Numbered from the stretch's first letter, positions 43,283-53,962 are shown. The stretch is 64,000 bases of DNA from an uncultured Rhizobium sp. (GCA_945952415.1 CAMFIF010000002.1:1-64000); one strand, 5' to 3'. The notes: generated from the sequence alone by a model not told the origin. Numbers and translations are program-made.

Positions 43283-44590
43283 ATGACCAGTTCTTCCTCC
43301 GATATGCCGGGCTTTTGCCGGGATTGTCTGAAGCCCGCCCGGGGCAAGGATCTGCGCTGCCGCGCCTGCGGCAGCCCGCGCCTTCTGCGCCATGGGGAGC
43401 TCGAACGGCTGACCGTCGCCCATATCGATTGCGATGCCTTCTATGCCTCGGTGGAAAAACGGGACAATCCCGACCTACTCGACAAGCCGCTCATCGTCGG
43501 CGGAGGCAAGCGGGGTGTCGTTTCCACCTGCTGCTATATTGCCCGCATCCATGGGGTGCGATCCGCCATGCCCATGTTCAAGGCGCTGGAAGCCTGCCCC
43601 GGCGCCGTGGTCATCCCGCCGGACATGGAGAAATATGCGCGGGTCGGCAAACAGGTGCGCGCCATGATGCAGGAGCTGACTCCGCTCGTTCAGCCGCTGT
43701 CCATCGACGAGGCCTTCCTCGATCTCAGCGGCACGGAACGGCTCCACCATGAGAGTGCTGCGCGGGTGCTCGCCCGTTTTGCCCGCCGGGTGCAAGAGGA
43801 GATCGGGATTACTGTCTCCGTGGGTCTTTCCTATTGCAAATTCCTGGCCAAGGTCGCCTCCGATCTCAACAAGCCGCGCGGTTTTTCGGTGATCGGCGAG
43901 GCGGAAGCGGTTGAGTTTCTGAAGCCCCGTCCGGTCACGACCATATGGGGGGTCGGCAAGGCCTTTGCCGAAACGCTCGCCCGCGATGGCATCACCACGA
44001 TCGGCCAGCTGCAGGTGATGGAGGAAACCGAGCTGATGCGCCGCTACGGGGTGATTGGCCAGCGGCTTTCCCGCCTATCCAGGGGTATCGATGATCGGAG
44101 CGTGCATCCCAATGAGGAGGCAAAGAGCGTTTCGGCTGAAACAACCTTCTTCGACGATCTCTGGCGCGAGGAAGACCTGGTCCCGATTCTCCGGCGCCTT
44201 TCGGAAAAAGTTGCCTGGCGGTTGAAGAAATCCGGCACATCGGGCCACACGGTCGTGCTGAAGCTCAAGACGGCGGATTTCAAGACCCGCACGCGAAACC
44301 GACGGCTGGAGGACCCGACCCAGCTTGCGGACAGGATCTTCCGCACCGGTCTCGCCCTTCTCGAGAAGGAGCTGGATGGTACCCGCTACCGTCTGCTCGG
44401 CATCGGGGTCAGCGATCTCTCCGCGCCCGACCGGGCCGATCCGCCGGATCTGGTCGATCCTGCCGCCGGGCGCCGCGCCGCCGCAGAGGCGGCGATGGAC
44501 CGGCTGAGAGACAAGTTTGGCAAGGGAACGGTGGAAACCGGCTACACATTCGGCACCGTGCGCAAGAAAGAACCGGTGAAGCCGGCCTGA
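43283..44590 (+). CDS. dinB: DNA polymerase IV with N-terminal zinc-ribbon extension
   Basis: An error-prone Y-family polymerase for lesion bypass in the SOS response. The start is taken as ATG 43283 (435 residues; ATG 43304 is also possible), because an earlier ATG lies inside the LexA box. A short zinc-ribbon-like element, CRDC then CRAC (14 residues apart), precedes the polymerase and is absent from E. coli DinB. The palm begins [19 protein letters not shown] (metal-binding D) and has [13 protein letters not shown] with the catalytic D-E pair. [15 protein letters not shown], a helix-hairpin-helix and a little-finger domain follow. The C-terminus ends without an evident beta-clamp motif that I can name. 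Confidence 0.95.
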   Translation: MTSSSSDMPGFCRDCLKPARGKDLRCRACGSPRLLRHGELERLTVAHIDCDAFYASVEKRDNPDLLDKPLIVGGGKRGVVSTCCYIARIHGVRSAMPMFKALEACPGAVVIPPDMEKYARVGKQVRAMMQELTPLVQPLSIDEAFLDLSGTERLHHESAARVLARFARRVQEEIGITVSVGLSYCKFLAKVASDLNKPRGFSVIGEAEAVEFLKPRPVTTIWGVGKAFAETLARDGITTIGQLQVMEETELMRRYGVIGQRLSRLSRGIDDRSVHPNEEAKSVSAETTFFDDLWREEDLVPILRRLSEKVAWRLKKSGTSGHTVVLKLKTADFKTRTRNRRLEDPTQLADRIFRTGLALLEKELDGTRYRLLGIGVSDLSAPDRADPPDLVDPAAGRRAAAEAAMDRLRDKFGKGTVETGYTFGTVRKKEPVKPA

Positions 44591-44605
44591 TCCGTCCTGT
44601 GATAT

Positions 44606-44635
44606 TTGAAAACAAGTTTTAACTATAAATATAAA
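44606..44635 (+). promoter_or_regulatory. Possible promoter of the L,D-transpeptidase gene
   Basis: TTGAAA (44606-44611), 18 nt, TATAAA (44630-44635) in an AT-rich patch after dinB. It leaves a leader of about 140 nt before the ATG at 44786. Confidence 0.4.
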
Positions 44636-44785
44636 CAGAGCGACCTGTTTCGAAACGGTACGGTTTTATCACCACCAAGGCGGGAAATTATTTTAACGAA
44701 GGGCTGCAACAGTCGGAAATGGTGCGCTGGCCCTGTAGCCAGCGGCTTCAAAGAGCGTCTCTAGTTCTGCGTTGGACGGTCCCGA

Positions 44786-46012
44786 ATGTCGTATCGCCTG
44801 GTGCTGGGCCTTGGGCTGGCCCTGATTGTCGTTGCTCCTGCCCATGCGGGTTCCGCCCGCTCGCTGGCGATCGTCGTGTCGCGCGATACGCAGAGCCTTG
44901 CGGTCTATGATGGGGATCAGGTGGTCGCCACCTCCAATGTCTCCACCGGCAAGCCGGGACATGCGACGCCGACGGGGATCTTCACGATCATCGAGAAGCA
45001 GAAATATCACGAATCGAACCTCTACGATTCCGCGCCCATGCCCTTCATGCAGCGGATCACCTGGTCCGGCGTCGCCCTGCATGAATCGAAATCCGTGCCG
45101 CGCCGCCCGGCCTCCCATGGCTGCGTTCGCCTGCCGCACGGTTTTGCGAAGGATCTCTACGGCATGACCGAGACGGGCGTGCCCGTCATCATCGCCGATG
45201 CGCCGCTGACTCCGGCGGCGGTCAGTCATCCGCTCCTCTTCCGTCCGGTCAACCCGGCCAGCAGTGGCACGCTGCTTTCCGATGCGGAGCTGCGCCTTGC
45301 CCCGATCGCCGATTTCCTGAAGCCGACGGAAGTGGCATTGAACGAGGCCTCGATCCCGCCCCGCGCGATGGTAAAGCCTGCCGATGACAAGGGGCTGCGC
45401 ATTCTCATCACCCGCCGCGGCCTTGCCGACGACATCAAGGACGTGCAGGCCGCGCTGAACGGGCTGGGTTTCGATACGGGCGAACCGGACGGGCATCTGG
45501 GCCGCAAGACCGTGGCGGCGATCAACGCCTTCAAGCTGACCAAAGACCTGCCGACCAAGGGCAATCTCCTGACCGAGGAGACCATTGCCGCCATCTTCAA
45601 GGCGGTAGGCAAGCCGCTTCCGCCCGAGGGGCAGATTTATGTGCGGCAGAATTTCAAGCCGCTCTTCGATGCGCCCGTTACCATCCGCAATCCGGAAATT
45701 GCGCTCGGCACCCATGTGCTGCAGCTTCGGGACATGAATGCGGGCAGCGGCAGCGCCGAATGGTACGGCATGACAGTGCCTGACGGGATGAGCAAGGCGA
45801 CGGCCAGGCGGCTCGGCATCACGGCCGAACACGGAAACCTGGCCGAAACCATGGATCGCATCGCCATTCCGGAAGAGGTGCGCAACCGGATCGAGGCGGA
45901 GCTTGCCCCCGGCTCGCTGATCACGATCACCGATGGCGGCCTTGGCAAGGAAACCGGCACCGAAGGCACGGATTTCATCACGCTGACCAGCCCTGACAGG
46001 AAAAAGAGCTGA
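44786..46012 (+). CDS. L,D-transpeptidase (YkuD domain) with peptidoglycan-binding domain
   Basis: A 408-residue periplasmic enzyme. It would form 3-3 cross-links in peptidoglycan, which are abundant in rhizobia, or attach proteins. A signal peptide (1-22) precedes the YkuD domain, about 25-165, whose catalytic motif is SHGCVRLP with the upstream ALHES histidine. A PG_binding_1-like domain (about 215-275, LADDIKDVQAALNGLGFDTGEPDGHLGRKT) follows, then a C-terminal domain of unknown role. dnaE converges on it from the right. Confidence 0.9.
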   Translation: MSYRLVLGLGLALIVVAPAHAGSARSLAIVVSRDTQSLAVYDGDQVVATSNVSTGKPGHATPTGIFTIIEKQKYHESNLYDSAPMPFMQRITWSGVALHESKSVPRRPASHGCVRLPHGFAKDLYGMTETGVPVIIADAPLTPAAVSHPLLFRPVNPASSGTLLSDAELRLAPIADFLKPTEVALNEASIPPRAMVKPADDKGLRILITRRGLADDIKDVQAALNGLGFDTGEPDGHLGRKTVAAINAFKLTKDLPTKGNLLTEETIAAIFKAVGKPLPPEGQIYVRQNFKPLFDAPVTIRNPEIALGTHVLQLRDMNAGSGSAEWYGMTVPDGMSKATARRLGITAEHGNLAETMDRIAIPEEVRNRIEAELAPGSLITITDGGLGKETGTEGTDFITLTSPDRKKS

Positions 46013-46064
46013 GTTCAGAAAGTGATTCATGGACTTCGGAAAATGAGTCCGAAACGGCAGGCAA

Positions 46065-46093
46065 GCGGCTGAAAGGGTAGATTTTTCAGCCGC
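46065..46093. terminator. Inverted repeat between convergent ldt and dnaE
   Basis: A perfect 10-bp stem, GCGGCTGAAA / TTTCAGCCGC (46065-46074 and 46084-46093), with a second short GGACT/AGTCC stem at 46031-46050. There is no long T run on either side, so it could be a two-way terminator of modest strength. Confidence 0.5.
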
Positions 46094-46107
46094 CTCTCAT
46101 ATCCGCG

Positions 46108-49100
46108 TCATACCAGTTCCACGTCGATAACCCCTGGCGCCGTGCGCATGGCGGCGGCAATTTCGGGGCTGATGCGGTACTTGTCCGAAAGCTCCACTTC
46201 GATCTCCCGCCGCCCGTCGTCCTTGATGACGATGAAGGAGACGATGCCATCGCCCTTGGCGTTCAGATGGCTTGCCACCGCCTTCAGCGGCCCGCTATCG
46301 CGCACGAAGACCCGAAGCGCCTTCTGCATCTGCACGGATTTCTCCTCAAGCGATTGCACCGTCTGGATACGCAGACCGATGCCTTCCGGCCGCTCATCCG
46401 CCTGGACGGTAATGACGAGCGATTTACCGGGCTCCAGCATGTCGCGATACTGGTTCAGTCCTTCCGAGAAAAGCACGGCTTCAAACTGGCCGGAACTGTC
46501 GGAGAAGGTCACGATGCCCATCTTGTTGCCGGTGCGGGTCTTGCGCTCCTGCTTGCCGGTCACCGTGCCGGCGAGCCGGCCCGTCGAGGCGCCCTGCTTC
46601 ACCGCGGCGGAGAAATCCGCAAAATTCTGCACGCGCATCTTGGCGAGCGTGGCGTGATAGGCATCGAGCGGGTGGGCGGAGAGATAGAAGCCAAGCACCT
46701 GATATTCGCGGTGCAGCTTTTCCGAAGGCAGCCAGGGCGTTGTGGGCGGGAAGACCAGCTTTTCCGGCCCGGTGGCGGCGCCCGCTCCGAACATGTCGGA
46801 CTGGCCGCTCACCTTGTTTTCCTGTGCGCGCTGGGCATAGCCGATGATGCGGTCGAGCCCGGCGATCAGCACCGCGCGGTCAATGCCGAAGCAATCGAAG
46901 GCCCCGGCGGCGATCAGGCTTTCGAAGACGCGGCGATTGATCTGCTTTGGGTCGATCCTCAGGCAGAAATCCTCGATGGAGGCGAAGGGCCGGTCGCCCC
47001 GTACCGCGACGATGTGATCGACCGCCGATTCACCGACGCCCTTGATCGCGGCCAGCGAGTAATAGATCCGGTTCTCGCCCGTCTCGAAGTGACGGAATGA
47101 GGTCTGGACCGATGGCGGAATGACGGTGATGCCCATCCGCTTCGCATCCTGACGGAAATCATTGATCTTGTCCGTGTTGGACATATCGAGCGTCATGGAG
47201 GCGGCGAGGAACTCGACCGGGTAATGGGCCTTCAGATAGGCCGTATGGTAGGAAACGATGGCGTAGGCGGCGGCGTGCGACTTGTTGAAGCCATAGTTTG
47301 CGAATTTTGCGAGAAGATCAAAGATGTTGTCGGCCTGGGCTTTCGACACGCCATTCTTCATCGCGCCATCGACGAAGCGCTCGCGCTGCTTGTCCATCTC
47401 CTCCTTGATCTTCTTGCCCATGGCGCGACGGAGAAGATCCGCCTCGCCAAGCGAGTAGCCGGAGAGGACCTGGGCGATCTGCATCACCTGTTCCTGGTAG
47501 ACGATCACGCCCTGCGTTTCGGCGAGAAGATGGTCGATCATCGGATGGATCGACTCGATCTCCTCTTCGCCATGCTTGCGGGCGTTATAAACAGGGATGT
47601 TCTCCATCGGACCCGGGCGGTAGAGCGCGACCAGCGCAATCACGTCCTCGATGCGGTCCGGGCGCATGCCGATCAGGGCCTTGCGCATGCCCACGCTTTC
47701 CACCTGGAACACGCCGACGGTCTCGCCGCGGGAGAGCATGTCATAGGTCTTCTTGTCATCCAGCGGCACGCTCGGAATATCGACCTCGATGCCGCGCTTG
47801 CGGATGAAATCGACGGCGGTCTTGATGACGGTCAACGTCTTCAGGCCAAGGAAGTCGAACTTTACCAGACCGGCCTGCTCCACCCATTTCATGTTGAACT
47901 GGGTGACCGGCATGTCCGAGCGCGGATCGCGATACATCGGGACCAGCTTGGAAAGCGGCCGGTCTCCGATCACGATACCGGCAGCGTGGGTCGAGGCGTG
48001 GCGATACAGGCCCTCGATCTTCTGGGCGATATCGAGGAGACGGGCGACGACGGGTTCCTTCTCCGCTTCTTCCCGGAGCTTTGGCTCCTCCTCGATCGCC
48101 TTATAGAGCGGCGTGGGGTTGGCCGGATTGTTCGGCACGAGCTTGCAGATCTTGTCCACCTGGCCATAGGGCATTTCCAGCACGCGGCCGACATCGCGCA
48201 GCGCCGCGCGGGCCTGGAGCGAACCGAAGGTGATGATCTGGGCCACCTGGTCGCGCCCGTACTTCTGCTGCACGTAGCGGATCACCTCTTCGCGGCGATC
48301 CTGGCAGAAGTCGATGTCGAAGTCGGGCATGGAAACGCGTTCCGGGTTGAGGAAGCGCTCGAACAGCAGCGAGAAGCGCAACGGATCGACATCCGTGATC
48401 GTCAACGCATAGGCGACCAGCGAGCCCGCACCCGAACCACGGCCTGGGCCGACGGGGATGTCATGCTGCTTGGCCCATTTGATGAAGTCGGCAACGATCA
48501 GGAAGTAGCCCGGAAACTTCATGCGCTCGATGACCGAGAGCTCGAAATCCAGCCGTTCGCGATAGTCCTTTTCCGTGTAGCCCTCGGCCATGCCGAGGCG
48601 TGCGAGGCGCTCGTCGAGGCCTTCGACGGCCTGGCGGCGCAACTCGGCGGCCTCCGCGCGCTCGGCCTCTTCGGGATCAGCGGTGGCGCCGGTGAAACGC
48701 GGCAGGATGGGCTTGCGCGTCTTCAGAACGAAGGAGCAGCGGCGGGCGATTTCCACCGTGTTTTCGATTGCCTCCGGCAGGTCGGCAAAAAGCTTGGCCA
48801 TAGCCTCCTGGCTCTTCAGCGCGTGGTCAGGCGTCAGCCGGAAGCGGGCATCGTCAGAGACGATCGCATTGTGCGCCACGGCCATCAGCGCATCATGGGC
48901 GTCGTAATCGTCGGGCGTCGGGAAGAAGGCTTCGTTGGTGGCGACCAGCGGCAGATCGTGGCGATAGGCGAGCTCGATCATGCGCCGCTCATGCTTTCGA
49001 TCGAAGCGGGCATGCCGTTGCAATTCCACATAGAGCCGGTCGCCGAAGAGCTCCTTGAGCCGCAGCAGGCGCTGCTCCGCACTGGCGGCATGGCCTTCCT

Positions 49101-49614
49101 TCAGCAGCGGATCGACAGGACCGGTCGACGCGCCGGTGAGCGCAATCAGCCCCTCGGTGCCATATTCTTCCAGCCAGGACAGCTTCATGTGAACGGCACG
49201 GTCCCCGCCCTCTCCGCCCAGATAGGCGCGGCTGACCAGATCCACGAGGCGCTCATAGCCTTCGGCCGTGGCGGCAAGCAGCACGAGGGAGGCCATCTTG
49301 GCGAGATGGGCCTGCGATCCGCGCCGCTCGATATCAAGGCCGTCTTCCATGTCGACGGAGAGCTGGCAGCCGATGATCGGCTGTATGCCGTCGCCCGTTG
49401 CCTTCTCGGCAAATTCGAGGGCGACGAAGAGATTGTTCGTATCGGTAATCGCAATGGCCGGCTGGTTGTCGGCGCTGGCCTTGGCAAGAATCTTCTTGAG
49501 CGGCAGCGCCCCTTCCAGCAGCGAGTAGGCGGAATGGACTCTCAGATGGATAAATTTCGGGCCACCGGACGAAGCCGCTGTCTGCGCGTTTCCGCCCCTG
49601 GATGCATCTGCCAT
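46108..49614 (-). CDS. dnaE: DNA polymerase III alpha subunit
   Basis: The replicative polymerase subunit. In its 1168 residues a PHP domain begins FIHLRVHSAYSLLEGALPLK. The polymerase domain has VGPGRGSGAGSLVAYALTIT and the catalytic aspartates in MPDFDIDFCQDRREEVI. The fingers and helix-hairpin-helix segment follow (SHAAAYAIVSYHTAYLKAHYP). An OB domain (GKQERKTRTGNKMGIVTFSD) and a C-terminal region complete it. Length and motifs fit the replicative DnaE1 rather than the roughly 1080-residue SOS DnaE2. There is a large hairpin and a 28-codon gene just upstream. lolD lies further up, so dnaE probably has its own promoter in 49615-49750. Confidence 0.97.
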   Translation of the reverse strand: MADASRGGNAQTAASSGGPKFIHLRVHSAYSLLEGALPLKKILAKASADNQPAIAITDTNNLFVALEFAEKATGDGIQPIIGCQLSVDMEDGLDIERRGSQAHLAKMASLVLLAATAEGYERLVDLVSRAYLGGEGGDRAVHMKLSWLEEYGTEGLIALTGASTGPVDPLLKEGHAASAEQRLLRLKELFGDRLYVELQRHARFDRKHERRMIELAYRHDLPLVATNEAFFPTPDDYDAHDALMAVAHNAIVSDDARFRLTPDHALKSQEAMAKLFADLPEAIENTVEIARRCSFVLKTRKPILPRFTGATADPEEAERAEAAELRRQAVEGLDERLARLGMAEGYTEKDYRERLDFELSVIERMKFPGYFLIVADFIKWAKQHDIPVGPGRGSGAGSLVAYALTITDVDPLRFSLLFERFLNPERVSMPDFDIDFCQDRREEVIRYVQQKYGRDQVAQIITFGSLQARAALRDVGRVLEMPYGQVDKICKLVPNNPANPTPLYKAIEEEPKLREEAEKEPVVARLLDIAQKIEGLYRHASTHAAGIVIGDRPLSKLVPMYRDPRSDMPVTQFNMKWVEQAGLVKFDFLGLKTLTVIKTAVDFIRKRGIEVDIPSVPLDDKKTYDMLSRGETVGVFQVESVGMRKALIGMRPDRIEDVIALVALYRPGPMENIPVYNARKHGEEEIESIHPMIDHLLAETQGVIVYQEQVMQIAQVLSGYSLGEADLLRRAMGKKIKEEMDKQRERFVDGAMKNGVSKAQADNIFDLLAKFANYGFNKSHAAAYAIVSYHTAYLKAHYPVEFLAASMTLDMSNTDKINDFRQDAKRMGITVIPPSVQTSFRHFETGENRIYYSLAAIKGVGESAVDHIVAVRGDRPFASIEDFCLRIDPKQINRRVFESLIAAGAFDCFGIDRAVLIAGLDRIIGYAQRAQENKVSGQSDMFGAGAATGPEKLVFPPTTPWLPSEKLHREYQVLGFYLSAHPLDAYHATLAKMRVQNFADFSAAVKQGASTGRLAGTVTGKQERKTRTGNKMGIVTFSDSSGQFEAVLFSEGLNQYRDMLEPGKSLVITVQADERPEGIGLRIQTVQSLEEKSVQMQKALRVFVRDSGPLKAVASHLNAKGDGIVSFIVIKDDGRREIEVELSDKYRISPEIAAAMRTAPGVIDVELV

Positions 49615-49741
49615 TCTACATGTCCTGCCATTTCCGGAATCGTCCGATTTTCCGATGCCGGGCGGGCAGAGTCCAGAGCCAAGGGGGAACTATCCACCCT
49701 GCTCGCATGCGGCCGGGCCAAAAGGCCCGACAGCCATCACG

Positions 49742-49803
49742 GAAAAGGGCACACGGCGAAGCCCCTGCCCGCAAGGCGGGCGGCCGGGCAAGAGCCTCGC
49801 CGT
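49742..49803 (-). terminator. Long hairpin terminator of the 28-codon SOS-linked gene
   Basis: The outer arms ACGGCGA / TCGCCGT (49753-49759 and 49797-49803) enclose an inner GCCCGC-CTT-GCGGGC stem. On the minus strand the structure is followed by GTGCCCTTTTCC. It begins six bases after the small gene's stop and isolates it from dnaE. Confidence 0.6.
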
Positions 49804-49808
49804 CGCCG

Positions 49809-49895
49809 TTACATCGCCATGACGATCAGGGACAGGCTGGCGACGAAGGTCACAATGGAAGCAAAGGCTGCGGCATCACGGATGTAATCGCTCAT
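49809..49895 (-). CDS. 28-residue single-span membrane peptide under a LexA box (SidA-like)
   Basis: This open frame is too short for most gene finders. Starting at 49895 it reads MSDYIRDAAAF, then a hydrophobic run of about 20 residues ending in SLIVMAM and TAA. GGAG stands 7 nt before the ATG, an ideal ribosome-binding site. A perfect LexA box with a CTTGAC -35 lies 35-60 nt upstream, and a long hairpin terminator follows directly. The arrangement of charged N-terminus and one membrane helix, under SOS control, recalls Caulobacter SidA, a 29-residue inner-membrane protein that blocks division through FtsW/FtsN. Homology is not shown, and the similarity is in size, topology and regulation only. 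Confidence 0.65.
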   Translation of the reverse strand: MSDYIRDAAAFASIVTFVASLSLIVMAM

Positions 49896-49928
49896 TTCGG
49901 CTCTCCATTTCGGTTATGTTTTTACTTT

Positions 49929-49943
49929 GTTCTATTTTTGTTC
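49929..49943 (-). promoter_or_regulatory. LexA (SOS) box upstream of the 28-codon gene
   Basis: GTTCTATTTTTGTTC (GTTC-N7-GTTC on the plus strand, GAAC-N7-GAAC on the minus) is a perfect alphaproteobacterial LexA operator. On the minus strand, CTTGAC (49948-49953) stands 4 nt upstream as a consensus -35. The -10 would overlap or adjoin the box (49924-49930, poor match). The only gene it can serve is the 28-codon minus-strand gene. Confidence 0.75.
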
Positions 49944-50080
49944 GTACGTCAAGCCAGAGTTTGTCGTTCGCATGACTGCGCATCAATGCGGTTAATGAAA
50001 TACGAATGAAGCGGAAAACGCCTCAAGACCCGCCGGCTACGGAACCGGCAGGCTCGGACATGGGGGCATGTGCCGTCAGA

Positions 50081-50764
<684 letters not shown>

Positions 50765-50778
50765 GGGGGCAACTCTTT

Positions 50779-52086
50779 CTATTCGTACCGAAGCGCCTGG
50801 ACCGGATCGAGCCGCGAGGCCCGCCAGGCCGGGATGATGGTGGCGATGAAGGATAGCCCGAGCGCCATGCAGATCACTGCTATGGTCTCGCCGCCATTCA
50901 TGTCGGCGGGAAGCTGGCTCAGGAAATAGAGCTCCGGATTGAAGAGCTGGGTGCCCGAGATCCAGCTGAAGAACTGCCGGATGCTTTCGATGTTCAGGCA
51001 GACGATCACGCCAAGGATGACGCCGGCAATCGTGCCGGCCACGCCGATCGCCGCGCCGGTCATGAAGAAGATCCGGAGGATCGAGGCCGAGCTGGCCCCC
51101 ATGGTGCGGAGAATGGCGATATCGCGCCCCTTGTCCTTCACCAGCATGATGAGGCCGGAAATGATGTTCAGCGCAGCGACGATGACGATGAGGGTCAGGA
51201 TCATGAACATGACGTTCCGCTCCACCTGCAGAGCGGAGAAGAAGGTCTGGTTGCGCTGGCGCCAATCGGTGATGAAGATCTGGCGGCCGGCGGCGGCCTC
51301 CACCTTCGGACGCAGCTCGTCTATGGCGTCGGGATTCTGGACGAAGAGCTCGATCGACTGGACGATGCCTTCGGCATTGAAATAGAGCTGCGCTTCTTCG
51401 AGCGGCATGAAGATGATGCCGCTGTCATATTCCGACATGCCGACCTCGAATAGGCCGGAAACCTTGTAGCTCTTCACCCGCGGATTGACGCCCATGGGGG
51501 TCACGTCGCCTTCGGGCGAGATGAGGGTGATGTCATCGCCGGCGCCGATGCCGAGCTGGGCGGCGAGCCGGGTGCCGATCAGCACCCCCTGCCCGGAGGC
51601 AAAGCCCACCATGTCCCCCGCCTTGATGTTGCTGGAGACGGCCTTCAGCTTGGCGAGATCCTCGGTGCGCAACCCGCGCACCAGCGCGCCGGTGCCCGCC
51701 CCGCCCTTGCCGGAAGCGAGCGTCTGGCCCTCGACCAGCGGCAGTGCCATCGTGACCCCGGGAACGCCGGTAAACTTCGTCGCCAGTTCCGCATAATTGT
51801 CGAGCGGCGCATCGATGGGCGAAATGATCATGTGACCATTGAGGCCGAGAATGCGGGAAATCAGTTCGGTGCGGAAGCCGTTCATCACCGCCATGACGAT
51901 GATGAGTGTGGCGACGCCCAGCATGATGCCGATGAAGGAAAAGCCGGCAATGACCGAGATATAGGCTTCCTTGCGCCGCGCGCGCAGATAGCGCCACGCC
52001 ACCATGCGTTCGAATACAGAAAAGGGCCGACCCATCGGGATGGTTGCCGATGGCGCCGATGCCGTTGCCGCGTCCTTGCCGGCCAT
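50779..52086 (-). CDS. lolC: Lipoprotein-releasing ABC transporter permease LolC/E
   Basis: The membrane part of the lipoprotein-sorting transporter. In its 435 residues, an N-terminal membrane helix ([22 protein letters not shown]) with the LolE-type motif [18 protein letters not shown] opens the protein. A large periplasmic domain (about 60-290) is followed by three helices of the FtsX type ([19 protein letters not shown]). Only one permease gene is present, as is common in alphaproteobacteria, so it probably forms a homodimer. It lies between proS and lolD on one strand. Confidence 0.93.
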   Translation of the reverse strand: MAGKDAATASAPSATIPMGRPFSVFERMVAWRYLRARRKEAYISVIAGFSFIGIMLGVATLIIVMAVMNGFRTELISRILGLNGHMIISPIDAPLDNYAELATKFTGVPGVTMALPLVEGQTLASGKGGAGTGALVRGLRTEDLAKLKAVSSNIKAGDMVGFASGQGVLIGTRLAAQLGIGAGDDITLISPEGDVTPMGVNPRVKSYKVSGLFEVGMSEYDSGIIFMPLEEAQLYFNAEGIVQSIELFVQNPDAIDELRPKVEAAAGRQIFITDWRQRNQTFFSALQVERNVMFMILTLIVIVAALNIISGLIMLVKDKGRDIAILRTMGASSASILRIFFMTGAAIGVAGTIAGVILGVIVCLNIESIRQFFSWISGTQLFNPELYFLSQLPADMNGGETIAVICMALGLSFIATIIPAWRASRLDPVQALRYE

Positions 52087-52194
52087 GTTGACTCCGACCC
52101 TTCAGGCGTTGCCATGCGGGACGCACCCGCCATGGCAATCGCATTGACATTGCGCCTCAGGCCCCTGCCGCCTGCGGCAAAGGCCCTGGCATTC

Positions 52195-53517
52195 TCAGCC
52201 GTTCAGCCGGTTGATCGCGGCTTCGACCGTCATGGTCTCGCGGGCACCCGTCCTGCGGTCCTTGACCTCGACCTCGCCAGCGGCGACGGAGCGCGGCCCG
52301 ACGATGATCTGGGTCGGCACGCCGATGAGATCGGCGGTTGCGAATTTCTGGCCGGCGCGATCATCCGTGTCGTCATAGAGCACGTCCTTGCCGGCCTTGG
52401 TCAGCGCGGCGTAGATCTCCTCGCAGACCCTGTCGCAGGCCTCGTCGCCGGCCTTCATGTTGATCACCACCGCATCGAAGGGCGCCACCGAAGCCGGCCA
52501 GATGATGCCGTTATCGTCATGGGAAGCTTCGATGATGGCGGGAACAAGGCGCGTCGGGCCGATGCCGTAGGAGCCCATGTGGACAATATGTTCCTTGCCG
52601 TCTGGACCCTGCACCTTGGCGCCCATGGCTTCGGAATATTTCGTGCCGAAATAGAAGATGTGGCCGACTTCAATGCCGCGGGCCGAGAGGCGCTCACCCT
52701 CGGGAATGGCGTCGAAGGCCGCTTCGTCATGCATTTCCGAGGTCGCGGCGTAGACCGAGGTCCACTTGTCGAAGATCGCCTTCAGGCCGGCGACATCGTC
52801 GAAATTCGTGTCTTCGGCCGGAATGTCGAAATTGACGAAATCGCGGTGGCAGAAGACTTCGGATTCGCCGGTATCGGCCAGAATGATGAATTCATGGCTG
52901 AGATTGCCGCCGATAGGCCCCGTATCCGCCCGCATGGGAATGGCACGCAGGCCGAGGCGCGAGAAGGTGCGCAGATAGGCGGCGAACATCTTGTTGTAGG
53001 AATGCTCCGCGCCTTCCCGGGTAAGATCGAAGGAATAGGCATCCTTCATCAGGAATTCGCGCGAGCGCATGGTGCCGAAGCGCGGCCGGATCTCGTCGCG
53101 GAACTTCAGCTGGATGTGGTAGAGGTTCAGCGGCAGGCTCTTGTAGGACTTCACCGTTGAGCGGAAAATGTCGGTGATCATTTCCTCGTTGGTCGGGCCG
53201 TAGAGCATGGGGCGGTCTTGCCGGTCCTTGATGCGCAGCATTTCCTTGCCATAGGCATCGTAGCGACCCGATTCCTGCCAGAGCTCGGCCGACTGCAGGG
53301 TGGGCATCAAAAGCTCGATGGCGCCGGAGCGGTCCTGCTCCTCGCGGATGATGCGGTTCACCTTGTCGAGTACGCGCTTGCCAAGCGGCAGCCAGCTATA
53401 GATGCCCTGCGACTGCTGGCGGATCATGCCCGTGCGCAGCATGAGGCGGTGGGAGACGATTTCTGCCTCCTTGGGATTTTCCTTGAGGATGGGCAGGTAA
53501 TAGCGAGACAGGCGCAT
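52195..53517 (-). CDS. proS: Prolyl-tRNA synthetase, short alphaproteobacterial form
   Basis: Charges tRNA(Pro). At 440 residues it lacks the insertion (editing) domain of about 180 residues seen in E. coli ProRS, so the usual cis-editing of Ala-tRNA(Pro) is absent. Class II motifs are visible: the [20 protein letters not shown] region (motif 1 area), [25 protein letters not shown] (motif 2), and [15 protein letters not shown] (motif 3). A C-terminal anticodon-binding domain follows ([14 protein letters not shown]). It is the first gene of the proS-lolC-lolD run. Confidence 0.96.
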   Translation of the reverse strand: MRLSRYYLPILKENPKEAEIVSHRLMLRTGMIRQQSQGIYSWLPLGKRVLDKVNRIIREEQDRSGAIELLMPTLQSAELWQESGRYDAYGKEMLRIKDRQDRPMLYGPTNEEMITDIFRSTVKSYKSLPLNLYHIQLKFRDEIRPRFGTMRSREFLMKDAYSFDLTREGAEHSYNKMFAAYLRTFSRLGLRAIPMRADTGPIGGNLSHEFIILADTGESEVFCHRDFVNFDIPAEDTNFDDVAGLKAIFDKWTSVYAATSEMHDEAAFDAIPEGERLSARGIEVGHIFYFGTKYSEAMGAKVQGPDGKEHIVHMGSYGIGPTRLVPAIIEASHDDNGIIWPASVAPFDAVVINMKAGDEACDRVCEEIYAALTKAGKDVLYDDTDDRAGQKFATADLIGVPTQIIVGPRSVAAGEVEVKDRRTGARETMTVEAAINRLNG

Positions 53518-53884
53518 GGTTTTATCCAGGACTTGGGCGATCCCGGTTCAAACGGCGGAATCGGCACGGACATATGGGAACAGGCCCCGTTCATAAACGC
53601 TTCGCGCGGCGAAGAAAACCCGCCTGCAGGGCTTCGGCGAAAATGTCGGGGAAAGGAAGAAGAAGGCCACGGCGCGGCCGCATCTCGGGCCGGTTCGAGA
53701 GCGTTCGCCCGCTTATATGGCAGAAATTTGTCAACTGGAAAATTTTCCCCAGGTGATGCAAAAATGTAGAAATCCCTATCGACAAACGCCAAACCTTGGG
53801 CTAGTTTCTGCCCACAAAACAGGCAAGGAAGTTCATTCCTGCTTATCTCGCGGTCAAGTCTTGGGAGGATTAGATCTTAGGCGC
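53518..53884. other. Gene-free stretch upstream of proS
   Basis: About 370 nt between proS and the candidate plus-strand small RNA, presumably with the proS promoter. Open frames here lack ribosome-binding sites and family features. I see no repeat or tRNA. Confidence 0.4.
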
Positions 53885-53962
53885 GTTTATCGCTGCCCCG
53901 GAAACGGTGAAAAGGTCACGCGAAACTTTGTAAACAAGGCGTTCAGCGCCTTGTTTTTTTTT
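53885..53962 (+). ncRNA. Candidate small RNA between proS and the DUF1467 gene
   Basis: A strong plus-strand terminator stands where both neighbours are on the minus strand, so it must end a transcript of its own. Just upstream is a small GNRA hairpin, CCG-GAAA-CGG (53898-53907). An unpaired, A-rich stretch (AAAAGGTCACGCGAAACTTTG) of the kind used for target pairing or Hfq comes next. The likely RNA is about 60-80 nt. I could not find a convincing promoter, so the 5' end is an estimate. Confidence 0.5.
53932..53962 (+). terminator. Strong orphan terminator on the plus strand
   Basis: A perfect 10-bp stem, AAACAAGGCG-TTCAG-CGCCTTGTTT (53932-53956), followed by a run of T to 53962. It matches no annotated gene on this strand. 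Confidence 0.9.
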
